A DNA stretch of 64,000 nucleotides, from positions 558,001 to 622,000 of the forward strand of contig NZ_CP092427.2 of assembly GCF_022374875.2 (NCBI RefSeq), given 5' to 3'. A program made the translations under genes and the position numbers. Positions within the stretch are counted from its first letter, which is position 1, and the number at the start of each line of letters is the position of its first letter. Of this stretch, positions 8,621 through 17,469 are shown one piece after another. Under the pieces are notes generated by a model, which was given only the letters and a program-made list of their open reading frames with translations, was not told the origin of the DNA and made no database searches. The stretch comes from Mycolicibacterium rufum (GTDB taxonomy: Bacteria > Actinomycetota > Actinomycetes > Mycobacteriales > Mycobacteriaceae).

Positions 8621-11600
8621 ATGAGTGAGCCAGACACCGGGTGTCCAGCCTGCGGCACCGAACCCCGCACGGGTGCTCGGTTCTGCGACGGCTGCGGCGC
8701 CGCCCTGACCGCCCCGCGCACCTTCATCGAGTACAAGCAGCTCACGGTGCTGTTCGCCGACGTGGTGCATTCGATGGACATCGCATCGGCGGTGGGTGCC
8801 GAACGGTTGCGCGAGATCATGTCGGACTTGTTCGACCGCTGCACGGCGGTGGTGAGCCGCTACGGCGGCACGGTGCACCAATTCCTCGGCGACGGGGTGA
8901 TGGCCGTTTTCGGCGCCCCGGCGGCGCTCGAGGACCACGCACTGCGCGCGTGTCTGTCCGCGCTCGGCATCCAGGACGGTGCCCGGGCGCTCGCCGAGGA
9001 GGTGAGGCTCCGCGACGGCATCGACTTCGCGGTGCGGGTCGGCCTCAACAGCGGTGAGGTTCTCGCCGGTGAGATCGGTTCCAGCACATCGGGTTATACC
9101 GTGATCGGCGAACAGGTCGGGCTGGCCCAACGGATGGAGGCGTCCGCGCCGCCGGGCGGGGTGATGCTCAGTGCGTCCACTGCCCGCCTCGTCGAACACA
9201 GCGCGCGGCTCGGTGACCGGCAGTGGGTGCAGATCAAGGGGGCGACCGCGCCGGTCGCGGCGCGTCGACTGCTCGCAGTGACCGACCACCACGACCTCCG
9301 GGGCGCCGACGCCGCCTTCGTCGGACGAGAGGCCGAACTCGCCGAGATCGAGCACGCTCTCGCGGTGGCACGTACCGGGCGCGGAACCGTGCTGACCGTG
9401 GTCGGCCCACCGGGCATCGGCAAGAGCCGGATCGCCCGCGAAACCGCCACCATCGCTCGATCGCGGGGCGTCGACGTCTTCTGGACCTTCTGCCAGTCGC
9501 ATACGGCCGACGTGCCGTACAGCGCCGCCACAGGAATGCTCCGGTCCTTCTTCGGGATTGCCGATTGCACGCCGGAGCAGTCGCGCCGGGCAACGCGCTC
9601 GGCCTTGCCGCACGCCGAGGCCGAAGATCTGCTGCTACTCGACGACATGCTCGGCATCGCCGAGTCGCCGCTGCGGCAGGACGACATCTCGCCGGACGCC
9701 AGGAAGCGGCGGCTGACGGCGCTCCTCGACGTGGCGCTGCTGTCTCGTCGCGCACCCGCTGTCTACGTTGTCGAAGACGCGCACTGGATCGACGAGGCGA
9801 GCGAGGCCATGCTCGCCGGTCTCCTCGGCGCTCTGGCGGGGAGTGCGGCCCTCGTGCTCGTCACTCACCGACCCGAATACCACGGCGCCCTGGCCGCGGC
9901 GGTGTCCTCGACTGTCGCGTTGCCGCCTCTGGATGACGACGACACCGCGACGCTCGTAGCGTCGCTGATCGGCCTCGACCCCTCGGTGCGTGAACTGGCT
10001 CCCCGCGTCGTCGAACGTGCGGCGGGCAACCCCTTCTTCGCCGAGGAGATCATCCGTGACCTCGTCGAACGCGGAGTTCTGCACGGCCTCCGTGGCGCCT
10101 ACCGGTGCACCGGCAGCGCCGACGTCGTGGTGCCGCCGACCGTCCAGGCCACGATCGCCACGCGCATCGACCGCCTCGGCCCGCAGGCCAAACGCACGCT
10201 CTACGCTGCCGCCGTGATCGGCTCCCCGTTCTCCGCAGACCTTTTGAGCGCGATCGTCGACGAGGTCGCCCTCGACGAGTTGGTCGACGCAGAACTCGTC
10301 GCGCCGGTGAGCCGTCAACCGTTGGTGTACGCCTTCCGCCACCCCCTCATGCGGGCGGTCGCCTACGAATCGCAGTTGAGAGCGCAACGCGCCTCATCGC
10401 ACCGCGACATCGCCGCCGCGCTCGAGCGGGCCGAGGCGACCGGCTCGGCCGCCAACGCGGCCTTGATCGCGACACACCGGGAGGCCGCAGGCGATCTGAC
10501 CGCCGCGTTCCGCTGGCACATGGAGGCGGGCGCCCGGTCGATGCACCGCGATATCATGGCCGCGCGCATGAGCTGGCGCCGAGCCGTGGCCGTCTCCGAT
10601 CGGATGCGCGAGGCGGATCCTGACCGAGCCGCGATGCGGATCGCACCAAGGACCTTTCTCTGCGCGACGATCTGGCGGGTCGGGGGTGAGCTCACGGAGG
10701 TCGGGTTCGACGAGTTGCGCGATCTGACGACGGCCGCGGGCGACAAGCGATCGCTGGCCATCGCGATGGGCGGCTGGGTGCAGATGCTCAACTTCCACGG
10801 CCGCTACGCCGAGGCCTCGCGGTTGGCCTCAGAACAGACGGCGCTGCTCGACGCCATCGGCGACGCCGAACTGTCCGTGGCGATGCTGCCCATGGTCGGC
10901 TCGGTCGCCAAATGGGATGCCGGCGAGATGGCCGAGTCGCTGCGTCTGGCCCAGCGTGCGATCGACCTGTCGCGGGGAGACCCGACGATGGGCAACCTGA
11001 TCGTCGGGTCGCCGCTGGCGATGGCGCTGGCGATGCGCGCGTCGACGCGGTGCTGCCTCGGGATCGACGGTTGGCGTGAGGATTTCGACGAGGCAGTGGC
11101 CATGGCGAGGAGGGTGGACAAGTTCAGCTTCTCCACGGTGGTGATGTTCAAGTACATCACGATCATGAACTGGGCCCTGCTACCCGACGACACCGCGCTC
11201 GAGGACACCGCGGAGGCGCTCGAGGTCGCCCGTCAGTTCGGCGACGACTTCCTGCTCACCAATGCTGAATTCACCTACGGGCTGATCCTCGTCCGTCGGC
11301 AAGACCAGGATCGGGCACTGGGATTCGATTTACTCAGGAAGGCCCGCGCTGTCGCCCTGTCCCACCGCTACACCGTGATCGCCGCCTGGTGCGTCGATCT
11401 CGATCTGGCGGCAGAGGCCATCCGGGTGGGTGACTACGACACCGCCGTGAATCTGGCGAGCGCAGTACTGGACGAAGAACAGCGAGCGGGCGGAGGCGCT
11501 TCTCGGCCGGCGCGCGCCCGGAGATCTCGATCGCGCCGGCGCGGCGATCGACGCGCTGGCCGCGATGCCCACCGAACCGGTGTTCCTCTATCACGAGCTG

Positions 11601-11741
11601 CCGTTACTGCGGCTGCGTGCGCTGCTGGCCGAGGCGTCCGGAGATCACCAGACCTACACCGCACTTCGCGATCGCTACCGGCACCGCGCGGCGGAGACGG
11701 GATTCGACGGCCACCGCGCCCTCGCCGAGGCGATGATCTAG
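8621..11741 (+). CDS. Zinc-ribbon / class III adenylate cyclase-like / AAA ATPase regulator, frameshifted near 3' end
   Basis: N-terminal double-zinc ribbon (CPAC at 8-11, CDGC at 22-25) is followed by a class III cyclase homology domain with metal aspartates D47 (FADVV) and D91 (GDGVMAVFG). An AAA domain has Walker A GPPGIGKS at 262-269, and then a long TPR-like region. The transition-state Asn of active cyclases is Gly167 here (VGLAQR; Arg171 kept), so cyclase activity is doubtful. Between about 11470 and 11490 the sensible frame moves by one. The family-like C-terminus, with ELPLLRLRALLAEASGD, continues in frame 3 to TAG at 11739-11741. Read without correction, the first frame runs on to 12328 as meaningless Arg-rich sequence. 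RBS GGAG precedes the ATG. Confidence 0.8.
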
Positions 11742-13225
11742 CAGAGCCCGGCCCACACCGATCGTCGCATCCGGTCGGGATCCTCCTCGACCACGTCGCG
11801 GCGCGACGCGATCAGCCGCGTTCGCCGGTGCTCGACGTCGTAGAGCGGCCAGTTCGCCTCGTCGTGCACCCGGTCGCTGCACGCGAAGTCCAGCCACGCC
11901 CGCTGCATCCGGGCCCCGACGGCGGGCTGGAAGCGGCGGCCCAGTGGGTGCAGCTTGCGTCCGATGAACGACGCGTAACTGTGCTGCACGTGCACGATCT
12001 CGCTGCCGTGGGTGGCGCCGAGACCGAGCATCCGCAGGCTCAGCCCCGCGTGGTCGAACCGGTACACCCGGGTCGGCGCGCGCCCGCTGTAGGCGTCGGC
12101 GAACGCCCACGTGGGCGCGCCGAACATGACGTCGGACCCGACGGTGATCAGCGCGCTGCGCCGGGGATAGCCCGGATATGCCGCCAGCACCGCGTCTTTG
12201 GCGTCCGGCGCGACCCGGTCGAAGTAGGCGTCGACGGTCGCGCGGGTCGTCGGGAGCATGGGCGGCCGGGTCCACGCGAACATCGACGCCTCGTGGCTGT
12301 TGGTGCCGATGATCAGCGGCAGACGTGACACCTCGCCGGCGCGGGCCGCGTCGACGGGATGGCGCGGCAACAGCTCGGTGCCGTGGGTGAGCCCGTAGGC
12401 CAGCGTGGGCGTCTCGGCGGCGCTGGCCATCTGCACCTGGCCGGCGGCGCGCCGTAACTGCCGCTGCGGAAGGTCCTTCACCTCGGCGGGCCCCACACCC
12501 AGCCGCGCGAGGAAGTCATGGGCGCGCGCTGCGCGCACCTCGCGGTCGGCGATCAGCGGCAGCGCGGGGCTCTGCGCGATCGCGCGGTGGAACAGGCCGG
12601 CCGCCTGCGGGCACGCCAGCAGCGCCAGCACCGACGTCGCCCCCGCCGACTCGCCGAAGATCGTGACGCGGTCGGGGTCGCCGCCGAAGGACGCGATGTG
12701 GTCGCGCACCCACTGCAGCGCCGCGAGCTGGTCCCGCAGCGCCAGGTTGTCGTCGAAGCCGTCGCCGAGGTCGCCGAGCTCGAACCCGCCGAACACGCCG
12801 ATCCGGTAGGTGACGTTGACCACCACCACGTTGCCGTTGGCCGCCAGCCGGGAGCCGTTGTAGAGCTGGAATTGCCCCGCTCCGTAGACGAACGCGCCGC
12901 CGGGGATCCACACCATCACGGGCAGCGACGCCGTCGTGTCGGGCGACCACACGGTCAGCGTCAGGCACGCCTCGTCGCGCGCCTTCGGATCGTCGCGCCC
13001 CCCGCCCACGAACGACTTCGTCTGCGGCGGCAGCGGGCCGTGCTCGAGGGCCTCCCGCACGCCGTCCCACGGCCGCAGCGGCGCCGGGGCCAGGAACCGG
13101 CGCGAACCCACCGGCTGCTCGGCGTACGGCACCCCCCGCCACACTCCGACGCCGTCCTCGGTGTCGCCGCGCAGCTCCCCCAGCGAGGTACGGACGAGGG
13201 CGGATTGTCCGGCGACGACTGCCAC
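11738..13225 (-). CDS. Type B carboxylesterase/lipase
   Basis: An alpha/beta-hydrolase of about 495 residues in the carboxylesterase type B family. The nucleophile elbow is FGESAGATSV, an acidic residue sits in GTNSHEASMF and the catalytic His in LGATHGSEIVHV. The N-terminal signature VWRGVPYAEQPVGSRRF is also present. I chose the GTG at 13225: the family similarity begins there, and a TACGAT -10 box at 13233-13238 would put the transcript start at the GTG (leaderless). The stop overlaps the stop of the convergent cyclase gene through a shared CTAG. It probably hydrolyses esters or lipids; no signal peptide is seen. Confidence 0.9.
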   Translation of the reverse strand: MAVVAGQSALVRTSLGELRGDTEDGVGVWRGVPYAEQPVGSRRFLAPAPLRPWDGVREALEHGPLPPQTKSFVGGGRDDPKARDEACLTLTVWSPDTTASLPVMVWIPGGAFVYGAGQFQLYNGSRLAANGNVVVVNVTYRIGVFGGFELGDLGDGFDDNLALRDQLAALQWVRDHIASFGGDPDRVTIFGESAGATSVLALLACPQAAGLFHRAIAQSPALPLIADREVRAARAHDFLARLGVGPAEVKDLPQRQLRRAAGQVQMASAAETPTLAYGLTHGTELLPRHPVDAARAGEVSRLPLIIGTNSHEASMFAWTRPPMLPTTRATVDAYFDRVAPDAKDAVLAAYPGYPRRSALITVGSDVMFGAPTWAFADAYSGRAPTRVYRFDHAGLSLRMLGLGATHGSEIVHVQHSYASFIGRKLHPLGRRFQPAVGARMQRAWLDFACSDRVHDEANWPLYDVEHRRTRLIASRRDVVEEDPDRMRRSVWAGLC

Positions 13226-13232
13226 GGAAGAA

Positions 13233-13242
13233 ATCGTAGTGT
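13233..13242. promoter_or_regulatory. Overlapping divergent -10 boxes
   Basis: On the minus strand TACGAT (13238 to 13233) sits 7 nt before the carboxylesterase GTG. On the plus strand TAGTGT (13237-13242) could serve the zinc-peptidase gene at 13296. Both match TANNNT; activity is inferred only. Confidence 0.35.
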
Positions 13243-13295
13243 GCGATTCTTGACGGGCCCGGCAGGCGGGCTCGGCGGCGAAGCGAGGTAGTCCC

Positions 13296-14186
13296 ATGAC
13301 CTTCAACGAGGGCATGCAGATCGATACCAGCACCACGTCGACGAGCGGAGGCGGTCGCGGCCCCGGGCGCGGCATCGCCGTGGGCGGCGGTCTGGGCGGT
13401 CTGATCATCGTCGTGGTGGCCCTGTTCCTCGGGGTCGACCCCAGTTCGGTGGTGCCCAGCCAACAGGGCATGGACACCCAGGGGGTGGACGCGCCCGGCT
13501 TCGACCTCAGCCAGTGCAAGACCGGCGCCGACGCCAACTCCATCGTGCAGTGCCGCGTGGTGGCCACGGGCAATTCCGTGGACGGGGTGTGGGAGCAGCT
13601 GATGCCCGGCTACACCCGGCCACGGGTGCAGTTGTTCCAGGGGCAGGTCGACACGAGGTGTGGGCCGGCGACCAGCGACGTCGGCCCGTTCTACTGCCCC
13701 GTCGACCAGACGGCCTATTTCGACACCGACTTCTTCGACGTGCTGAAGACCCAGTTCGGCTCCAGCGGCGGGCCGCTGGCGCAGGAGTACGTGGTCGCCC
13801 ACGAGTTCGGGCACCACGTGCAGAACCTCGAGGGGGTCCTCGGCCGCGCTCAGCAGGATCCGCAGGGCGCCACCGGCGCCGGGGTGCGCACCGAACTGCA
13901 GGCCGACTGCTATGCCGGAGTGTGGGCGCACTACGCGGCGATCACCAAGCAGGAGAGCACCGGTGTGCCGTTCCTGGAACCGTTGAACGACAAGGACATC
14001 GCCGACGCACTGTCGGCGGCCTCGTCGGTCGGCGACGATCGGATCCAGCAATCGGCGACCGGGCGGGTCAATCCGGAGTCGTGGACGCACGGCTCCTCCG
14101 CTCAGCGCCAGAAGTGGTTCACCACCGGGTATCAGACCGGTGATCCCGCACAGTGCGACACGTTCGCGGCTCGCGACCTTGGCTAG
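13296..14186 (+). CDS. ypfJ: YpfJ-type neutral zinc metallopeptidase, membrane-anchored
   Basis: A 296-residue protein of the YpfJ/zinc-metallopeptidase family, matching M. tuberculosis Rv2575 in position. One membrane segment (GGLGGLIIVVVALFLGV, about residues 28-45) follows a short Gly-rich cytosolic N-terminus, so the catalytic domain faces outward. The zinc motif is HEFGHH in VVAHEFGHHVQNLEG, and a downstream Glu-containing ELQADCYAGVWAHY motif is also typical. GAGGTAG precedes the ATG. Substrate and physiological role are not known for the family. Confidence 0.9.
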   Translation: MTFNEGMQIDTSTTSTSGGGRGPGRGIAVGGGLGGLIIVVVALFLGVDPSSVVPSQQGMDTQGVDAPGFDLSQCKTGADANSIVQCRVVATGNSVDGVWEQLMPGYTRPRVQLFQGQVDTRCGPATSDVGPFYCPVDQTAYFDTDFFDVLKTQFGSSGGPLAQEYVVAHEFGHHVQNLEGVLGRAQQDPQGATGAGVRTELQADCYAGVWAHYAAITKQESTGVPFLEPLNDKDIADALSAASSVGDDRIQQSATGRVNPESWTHGSSAQRQKWFTTGYQTGDPAQCDTFAARDLG

Positions 14187-15810
14187 GGCCGCCACCGCCG
14201 TCGACGCCGTCGCCGAGCGCTACCTCGACGCGTGGGCGGCTCTGGATCCTTGCGCGGCAACCGAATCCGGGATCACCGGGTACGACGACCAGATCACCGA
14301 CTACTCCCCCGAGGGCTGCGCGGCCCGCGCCGCCGCGGCGCGGACCGCGCTGCGCGAACTCGATGCGGCCGAGCCGACCGACGACGTCGACGCGGTCACC
14401 GTCGCCGCGATGCGGGAACGGCTGTCGGTGCTGCTCGATCTGCACGACGCGCAGCTCGACGTCGGCGAGCTCAACGTCATCGCCTCCCCGCTGCAGACGA
14501 TGCGCGACGTGTTCGACCTGATGCCCACCGACACCGAGGACGACTGGACCGCGATCGGAGTCCGGCTGGAGAAGATCCCGGGCCGGGTCGCGGGTTACGC
14601 CGACGCATTGCGCGCCGCGGCCTCGGCCGGGCACGCTCCCGCCGGTCGCCAGGTGCGCCGGGGCATCGCGCAGGCCGGCCATATCCAGCGACTGTTCCTG
14701 GACATGGTCGCGGACGCCGTCCCCGACAACCTGACCCTGCACGCCGAACTGCGCCGACGCGCCGAGGACGCGGCCAACGCCTACGCCGCCCTGGTCGGGG
14801 TGTTCCGCGACGAGATCGGGCCCCGCGCCCGCGAGACCGACGCGTGCGGGCGCGACGCCTACGCGGTGCTGTCCCGCTCCTTCCTCGGTGCGGCGGTGGA
14901 TGTCGACGAGGCTTACTCCTGGGGCCTCGAGCAACTCAACGCCATTGTCGCCGAGCAGGATTCGATTGCCAACCGGCTCTATCCGGGTGCCACCGCCGGC
15001 GAGGCGCTGCGCCGGCTCGACGGCGAGGAACGCTACCTGGTGCACGGCACCGACGCGCTCGCCCGCTGGATGCAGGACCTGTCGGATCGCGCCATCGACG
15101 CACTGGCCGACACGCATTTCGACATCGCGCCGGCCCTACGCCGGCTGGAGTGCCGGATCGCCCCGACGAACACCGGCGGCATCTACTACACCGGCCCGTC
15201 GGAGGATCTGTCCAGGCCGGGACGGATGTGGTGGTCGGTGCCTGCCGGGGTGCACACCTTCCACACCTGGCAGGAGATGACCACCGTGTTCCACGAGGGG
15301 GTGCCCGGCCACCACCTGCAGATCGGGCGCGCCGTGGTGCTCGCCGACCAGCTCAACAGGTGGCGACGGCTCGGGTGCTGGGTGTCCGGCCACGGTGAGG
15401 GCTGGGCGCTGTACGCCGAACGGTTGATGGCCGAACTCGGCTGGCTCGACGACGCCGGCAACCGGATGGGCATGCTCGACGCGCAGCGGTTCCGCGCCGC
15501 GCGGGTGGTGATCGACATCGGCGTGCACTGCGGGCTGACCGCCCCCGACGGCGGGGTGTGGGACGCCACCAAGGCGTGGACCTTTCTGCAGTCGCACAGC
15601 GCGATGGCCGAGGAGAACCTTCGCTTCGAACTGGACCGCTATCTCGGCTGGCCCGGGCAGGCGCCGTCGTACGCGATCGGTCAGCGGATCTGGCAGCAGC
15701 TCCGCGAGGCGGTGACCGGAACCGGCGTGTCTCTCAAGGACTTCCACAGCCGCGCGCTCGATCTGGGTGGTCTGCCTCTCGACGTGCTGCGGTCGGCGCT
15801 GCTGCCCTAG
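14140..15810 (+). CDS. DUF885 family putative zinc peptidase
   Basis: A protein of 543-556 residues of the DUF885 family, which is related to M3-like metallopeptidases. The zinc-binding motif is FHEGVPGHHLQ in the C-terminal half, and a further conserved HGEGWALYAERLM lies about 30 residues on. The start is uncertain: GTG at 14140 overlaps the preceding peptidase gene by 47 bp, while TTG at 14179 overlaps it by 8 bp and starts right at the conserved region. Two peptidase-like genes in tandem may be co-transcribed. The 3' end meets the convergent thioesterase-like gene through a shared CTAG. Confidence 0.88.
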   Translation: MIPHSATRSRLATLARAATAVDAVAERYLDAWAALDPCAATESGITGYDDQITDYSPEGCAARAAAARTALRELDAAEPTDDVDAVTVAAMRERLSVLLDLHDAQLDVGELNVIASPLQTMRDVFDLMPTDTEDDWTAIGVRLEKIPGRVAGYADALRAAASAGHAPAGRQVRRGIAQAGHIQRLFLDMVADAVPDNLTLHAELRRRAEDAANAYAALVGVFRDEIGPRARETDACGRDAYAVLSRSFLGAAVDVDEAYSWGLEQLNAIVAEQDSIANRLYPGATAGEALRRLDGEERYLVHGTDALARWMQDLSDRAIDALADTHFDIAPALRRLECRIAPTNTGGIYYTGPSEDLSRPGRMWWSVPAGVHTFHTWQEMTTVFHEGVPGHHLQIGRAVVLADQLNRWRRLGCWVSGHGEGWALYAERLMAELGWLDDAGNRMGMLDAQRFRAARVVIDIGVHCGLTAPDGGVWDATKAWTFLQSHSAMAEENLRFELDRYLGWPGQAPSYAIGQRIWQQLREAVTGTGVSLKDFHSRALDLGGLPLDVLRSALLP

Positions 15811-16691
15811 AGGCGGGACTGCTCCGTGATCGACGTGTCCGTGGTGCGCAGCGGGCGGATGAGGCCGTCCTGGGTGAACGACGCGAGAAGGGCGCCTTCC
15901 TCGGTGTGCACCGTCCCGCGGACGTAGGACATCCCGGCGCCGACCTGCGTGCTCTCGTGGGAGTAGAGCAGCCAGCCGTCCCACCGCACCGGTTCGTGGA
16001 AACTCACCGACACCGTCATCGGCGCCGTGGACACCGTCAGATGCGCCTGGCTGGTGCCGATCCCCGCGTGCGCGCGCATGGTCGTCGAGATGCCGAGATG
16101 ACCGGTGAAGTACGCGATCAGCGCCTTGGCGAGGTCGTCGCGGGCGGGGATCGGGTCGTAGCGCAGCCAGGCCGAGAGCTCCGGCGGCCCGACCTCGTCG
16201 GGGCTGTTGACGTCCACGACGTCGACCAGCCGCACCTCCCGGCCGGTCATCGGCATCGGGGACGGGTGGGCCTGCGCGGGTGCCGCGACGTCGGGGCGCG
16301 GTAGCTGGTGACGGATCACATCGGCGCTGGGGACGTCGGCGAGCACCGTCACGGTGATGCAGCGCTTGCCGTTCTGCGTCGCGGTGATCACCGCACTTGC
16401 CGTCGAGCGTCCCTCGCTGATCACGTCGATCTCGAGCTGCACGGGACCGGCGCCCACCATCACGGCGCGGGCGAACACCGCGTACACCGAGCGGATGGAC
16501 TTGTCCGGGAATCGTTGCGCAGCAGCGACGATCGCTTGTGCGAGCACCTGGGTGCCCTCGACCACCTGCCGGTCCTGTTCGCCCGCGGGACCCGTCTGCG
16601 CGGTGAACAGGTTCTCCGCGGTGCGCTCGACCTCGAAGAGGTCGAGCAGAGCCTGCACGGTCCACGGTGTCGGTGCCGACTGCGTCGTCAT
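15807..16691 (-). CDS. TesB-like acyl-CoA thioesterase (double hot-dog)
   Basis: A 294-residue protein whose layout matches TesB-like double hot-dog thioesterases. The first domain has VEGTQVLAQAIVAAAQRFPD and SIRSVYAVFARA; the second has WLRYDPIPARDDLAKALIAY and SVSFHEPVRWDGWLLYSHES. Predicted reaction is hydrolysis of acyl-CoA to the free acid and CoA. It is divergent from the TetR gene, with 47 bp between starts, and a TetR-type palindrome lies in that gap. It may therefore belong to the same regulon as the downstream dehydrogenase operon. Confidence 0.82.
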   Translation of the reverse strand: MTTQSAPTPWTVQALLDLFEVERTAENLFTAQTGPAGEQDRQVVEGTQVLAQAIVAAAQRFPDKSIRSVYAVFARAVMVGAGPVQLEIDVISEGRSTASAVITATQNGKRCITVTVLADVPSADVIRHQLPRPDVAAPAQAHPSPMPMTGREVRLVDVVDVNSPDEVGPPELSAWLRYDPIPARDDLAKALIAYFTGHLGISTTMRAHAGIGTSQAHLTVSTAPMTVSVSFHEPVRWDGWLLYSHESTQVGAGMSYVRGTVHTEEGALLASFTQDGLIRPLRTTDTSITEQSRL

Positions 16692-16723
16692 GGAGGGAAC
16701 AGTAACCGAGGTTCGCAGAAAGC

Positions 16724-16738
16724 GGTAACGTCATTACC
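16724..16738. promoter_or_regulatory. TetR operator copy 1 overlapping -10
   Basis: GGTAACGTCATTACC is an inverted repeat with one mismatched pair, ending at the base before the TetR ATG. It contains TAACGT (16726-16731), a TANNNT -10 box about 7 nt before the ATG, so the TetR gene would be leaderless and autorepressed. It also lies 33 bp upstream of the divergent thioesterase-like gene. The second copy is at 17415-17433. Confidence 0.7.
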
Positions 16739-17377
16739 ATGGCTGCGAAGTCCTCCGCGAACGCTGCGACGCCGCCGCCCGGCGACGAGACCGACTCGCG
16801 CGCGGGCCGTTTCATGCGCTCGGCCCTGGCCATCCTCGGAGAGACCGGCCGGACCGACTTCACGGTGCTCGAGGTGGTCGAGCGCTCCAAGACGTCGCTG
16901 CGGGCGTTCTACCAACACTTCGCGACCAAGGACGAGCTGCTGTTGGCGTTGGTCGACCGGATCATGGCCGACGCCACCGCGCGGTGGCGCGTCGAGGTCG
17001 ACCCGATGCCCGCCGACGAGGCACTGCGCCGGCTCATCGAGCGGATCAGCGCACCGGCGGAGTCCCACACCCAGGACAGCATCAACCGGGGGCTCACCTA
17101 CTACAACGACCACCTGCTCGAGACGCGCCCGCGGGAGTTCGCGGCGGTGCTGGCCCCGCTGCACGCCCTGATCGCCGACGTCCTGCGCAGGGGCATCGCC
17201 GACGGCATCTTCCGCGCCGACGTCGACGTCGACACCGACGCCGCCATCCTGATGCAGACCGTGCTCGGAGCGCTACGCCTGCGCGAACTGGGCGCCGAGC
17301 TCAACGGCGTGCCGATCGAGGGCAGTCACCTCCACACCTTCTGCGTGCGGAGTCTACTCCGCTCTGACCAGCACTGA
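16739..17377 (+). CDS. TetR/AcrR-family transcriptional regulator
   Basis: A 212-residue repressor. The N-terminal helix-turn-helix is in FTVLEVVERSKTSLRAFYQH, followed by FATKDELLLALVDRIM as in the TetR family; the C-terminal ligand domain is variable. The ATG at 16739 lies at the edge of a palindromic operator and appears leaderless. Near-identical palindromes precede this gene and the amidohydrolase gene 93 bp downstream of it, so it most likely controls itself, the divergent thioesterase-like gene and the amidohydrolase-dehydrogenase operon. The inducer is probably an acyl-CoA or carboxylic acid handled by that operon (inference). Confidence 0.9.
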   Translation: MAAKSSANAATPPPGDETDSRAGRFMRSALAILGETGRTDFTVLEVVERSKTSLRAFYQHFATKDELLLALVDRIMADATARWRVEVDPMPADEALRRLIERISAPAESHTQDSINRGLTYYNDHLLETRPREFAAVLAPLHALIADVLRRGIADGIFRADVDVDTDAAILMQTVLGALRLRELGAELNGVPIEGSHLHTFCVRSLLRSDQH

Positions 17378-17414
17378 TACGTATCGATCGGCCCTAGCGC
17401 CGTTACACAAGACG

Positions 17415-17433
17415 GTGGTAATGTCATTACCAC
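17415..17433. promoter_or_regulatory. TetR operator copy 2, perfect 9+1+9 palindrome
   Basis: GTGGTAATG-T-CATTACCAC is a perfect 19-bp palindrome. Its core GGTAATGTCATTACC differs from the copy at 16724 at one base. TAATGT (17419-17424) within it is a -10 box, so repressor binding would block the promoter of the amidohydrolase operon starting at 17470. Confidence 0.75.
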
Positions 17434-17469
17434 TTCGTGCACGATGCGCTTTCCCAGGAGGCCGCCGCC

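Noticed and set aside
11742..12328. Continuation of the cyclase first frame into the carboxylesterase gene
   Set aside because: Arg-rich nonsense antisense to the esterase; a natural stop exists at 11741 in the corrected frame.
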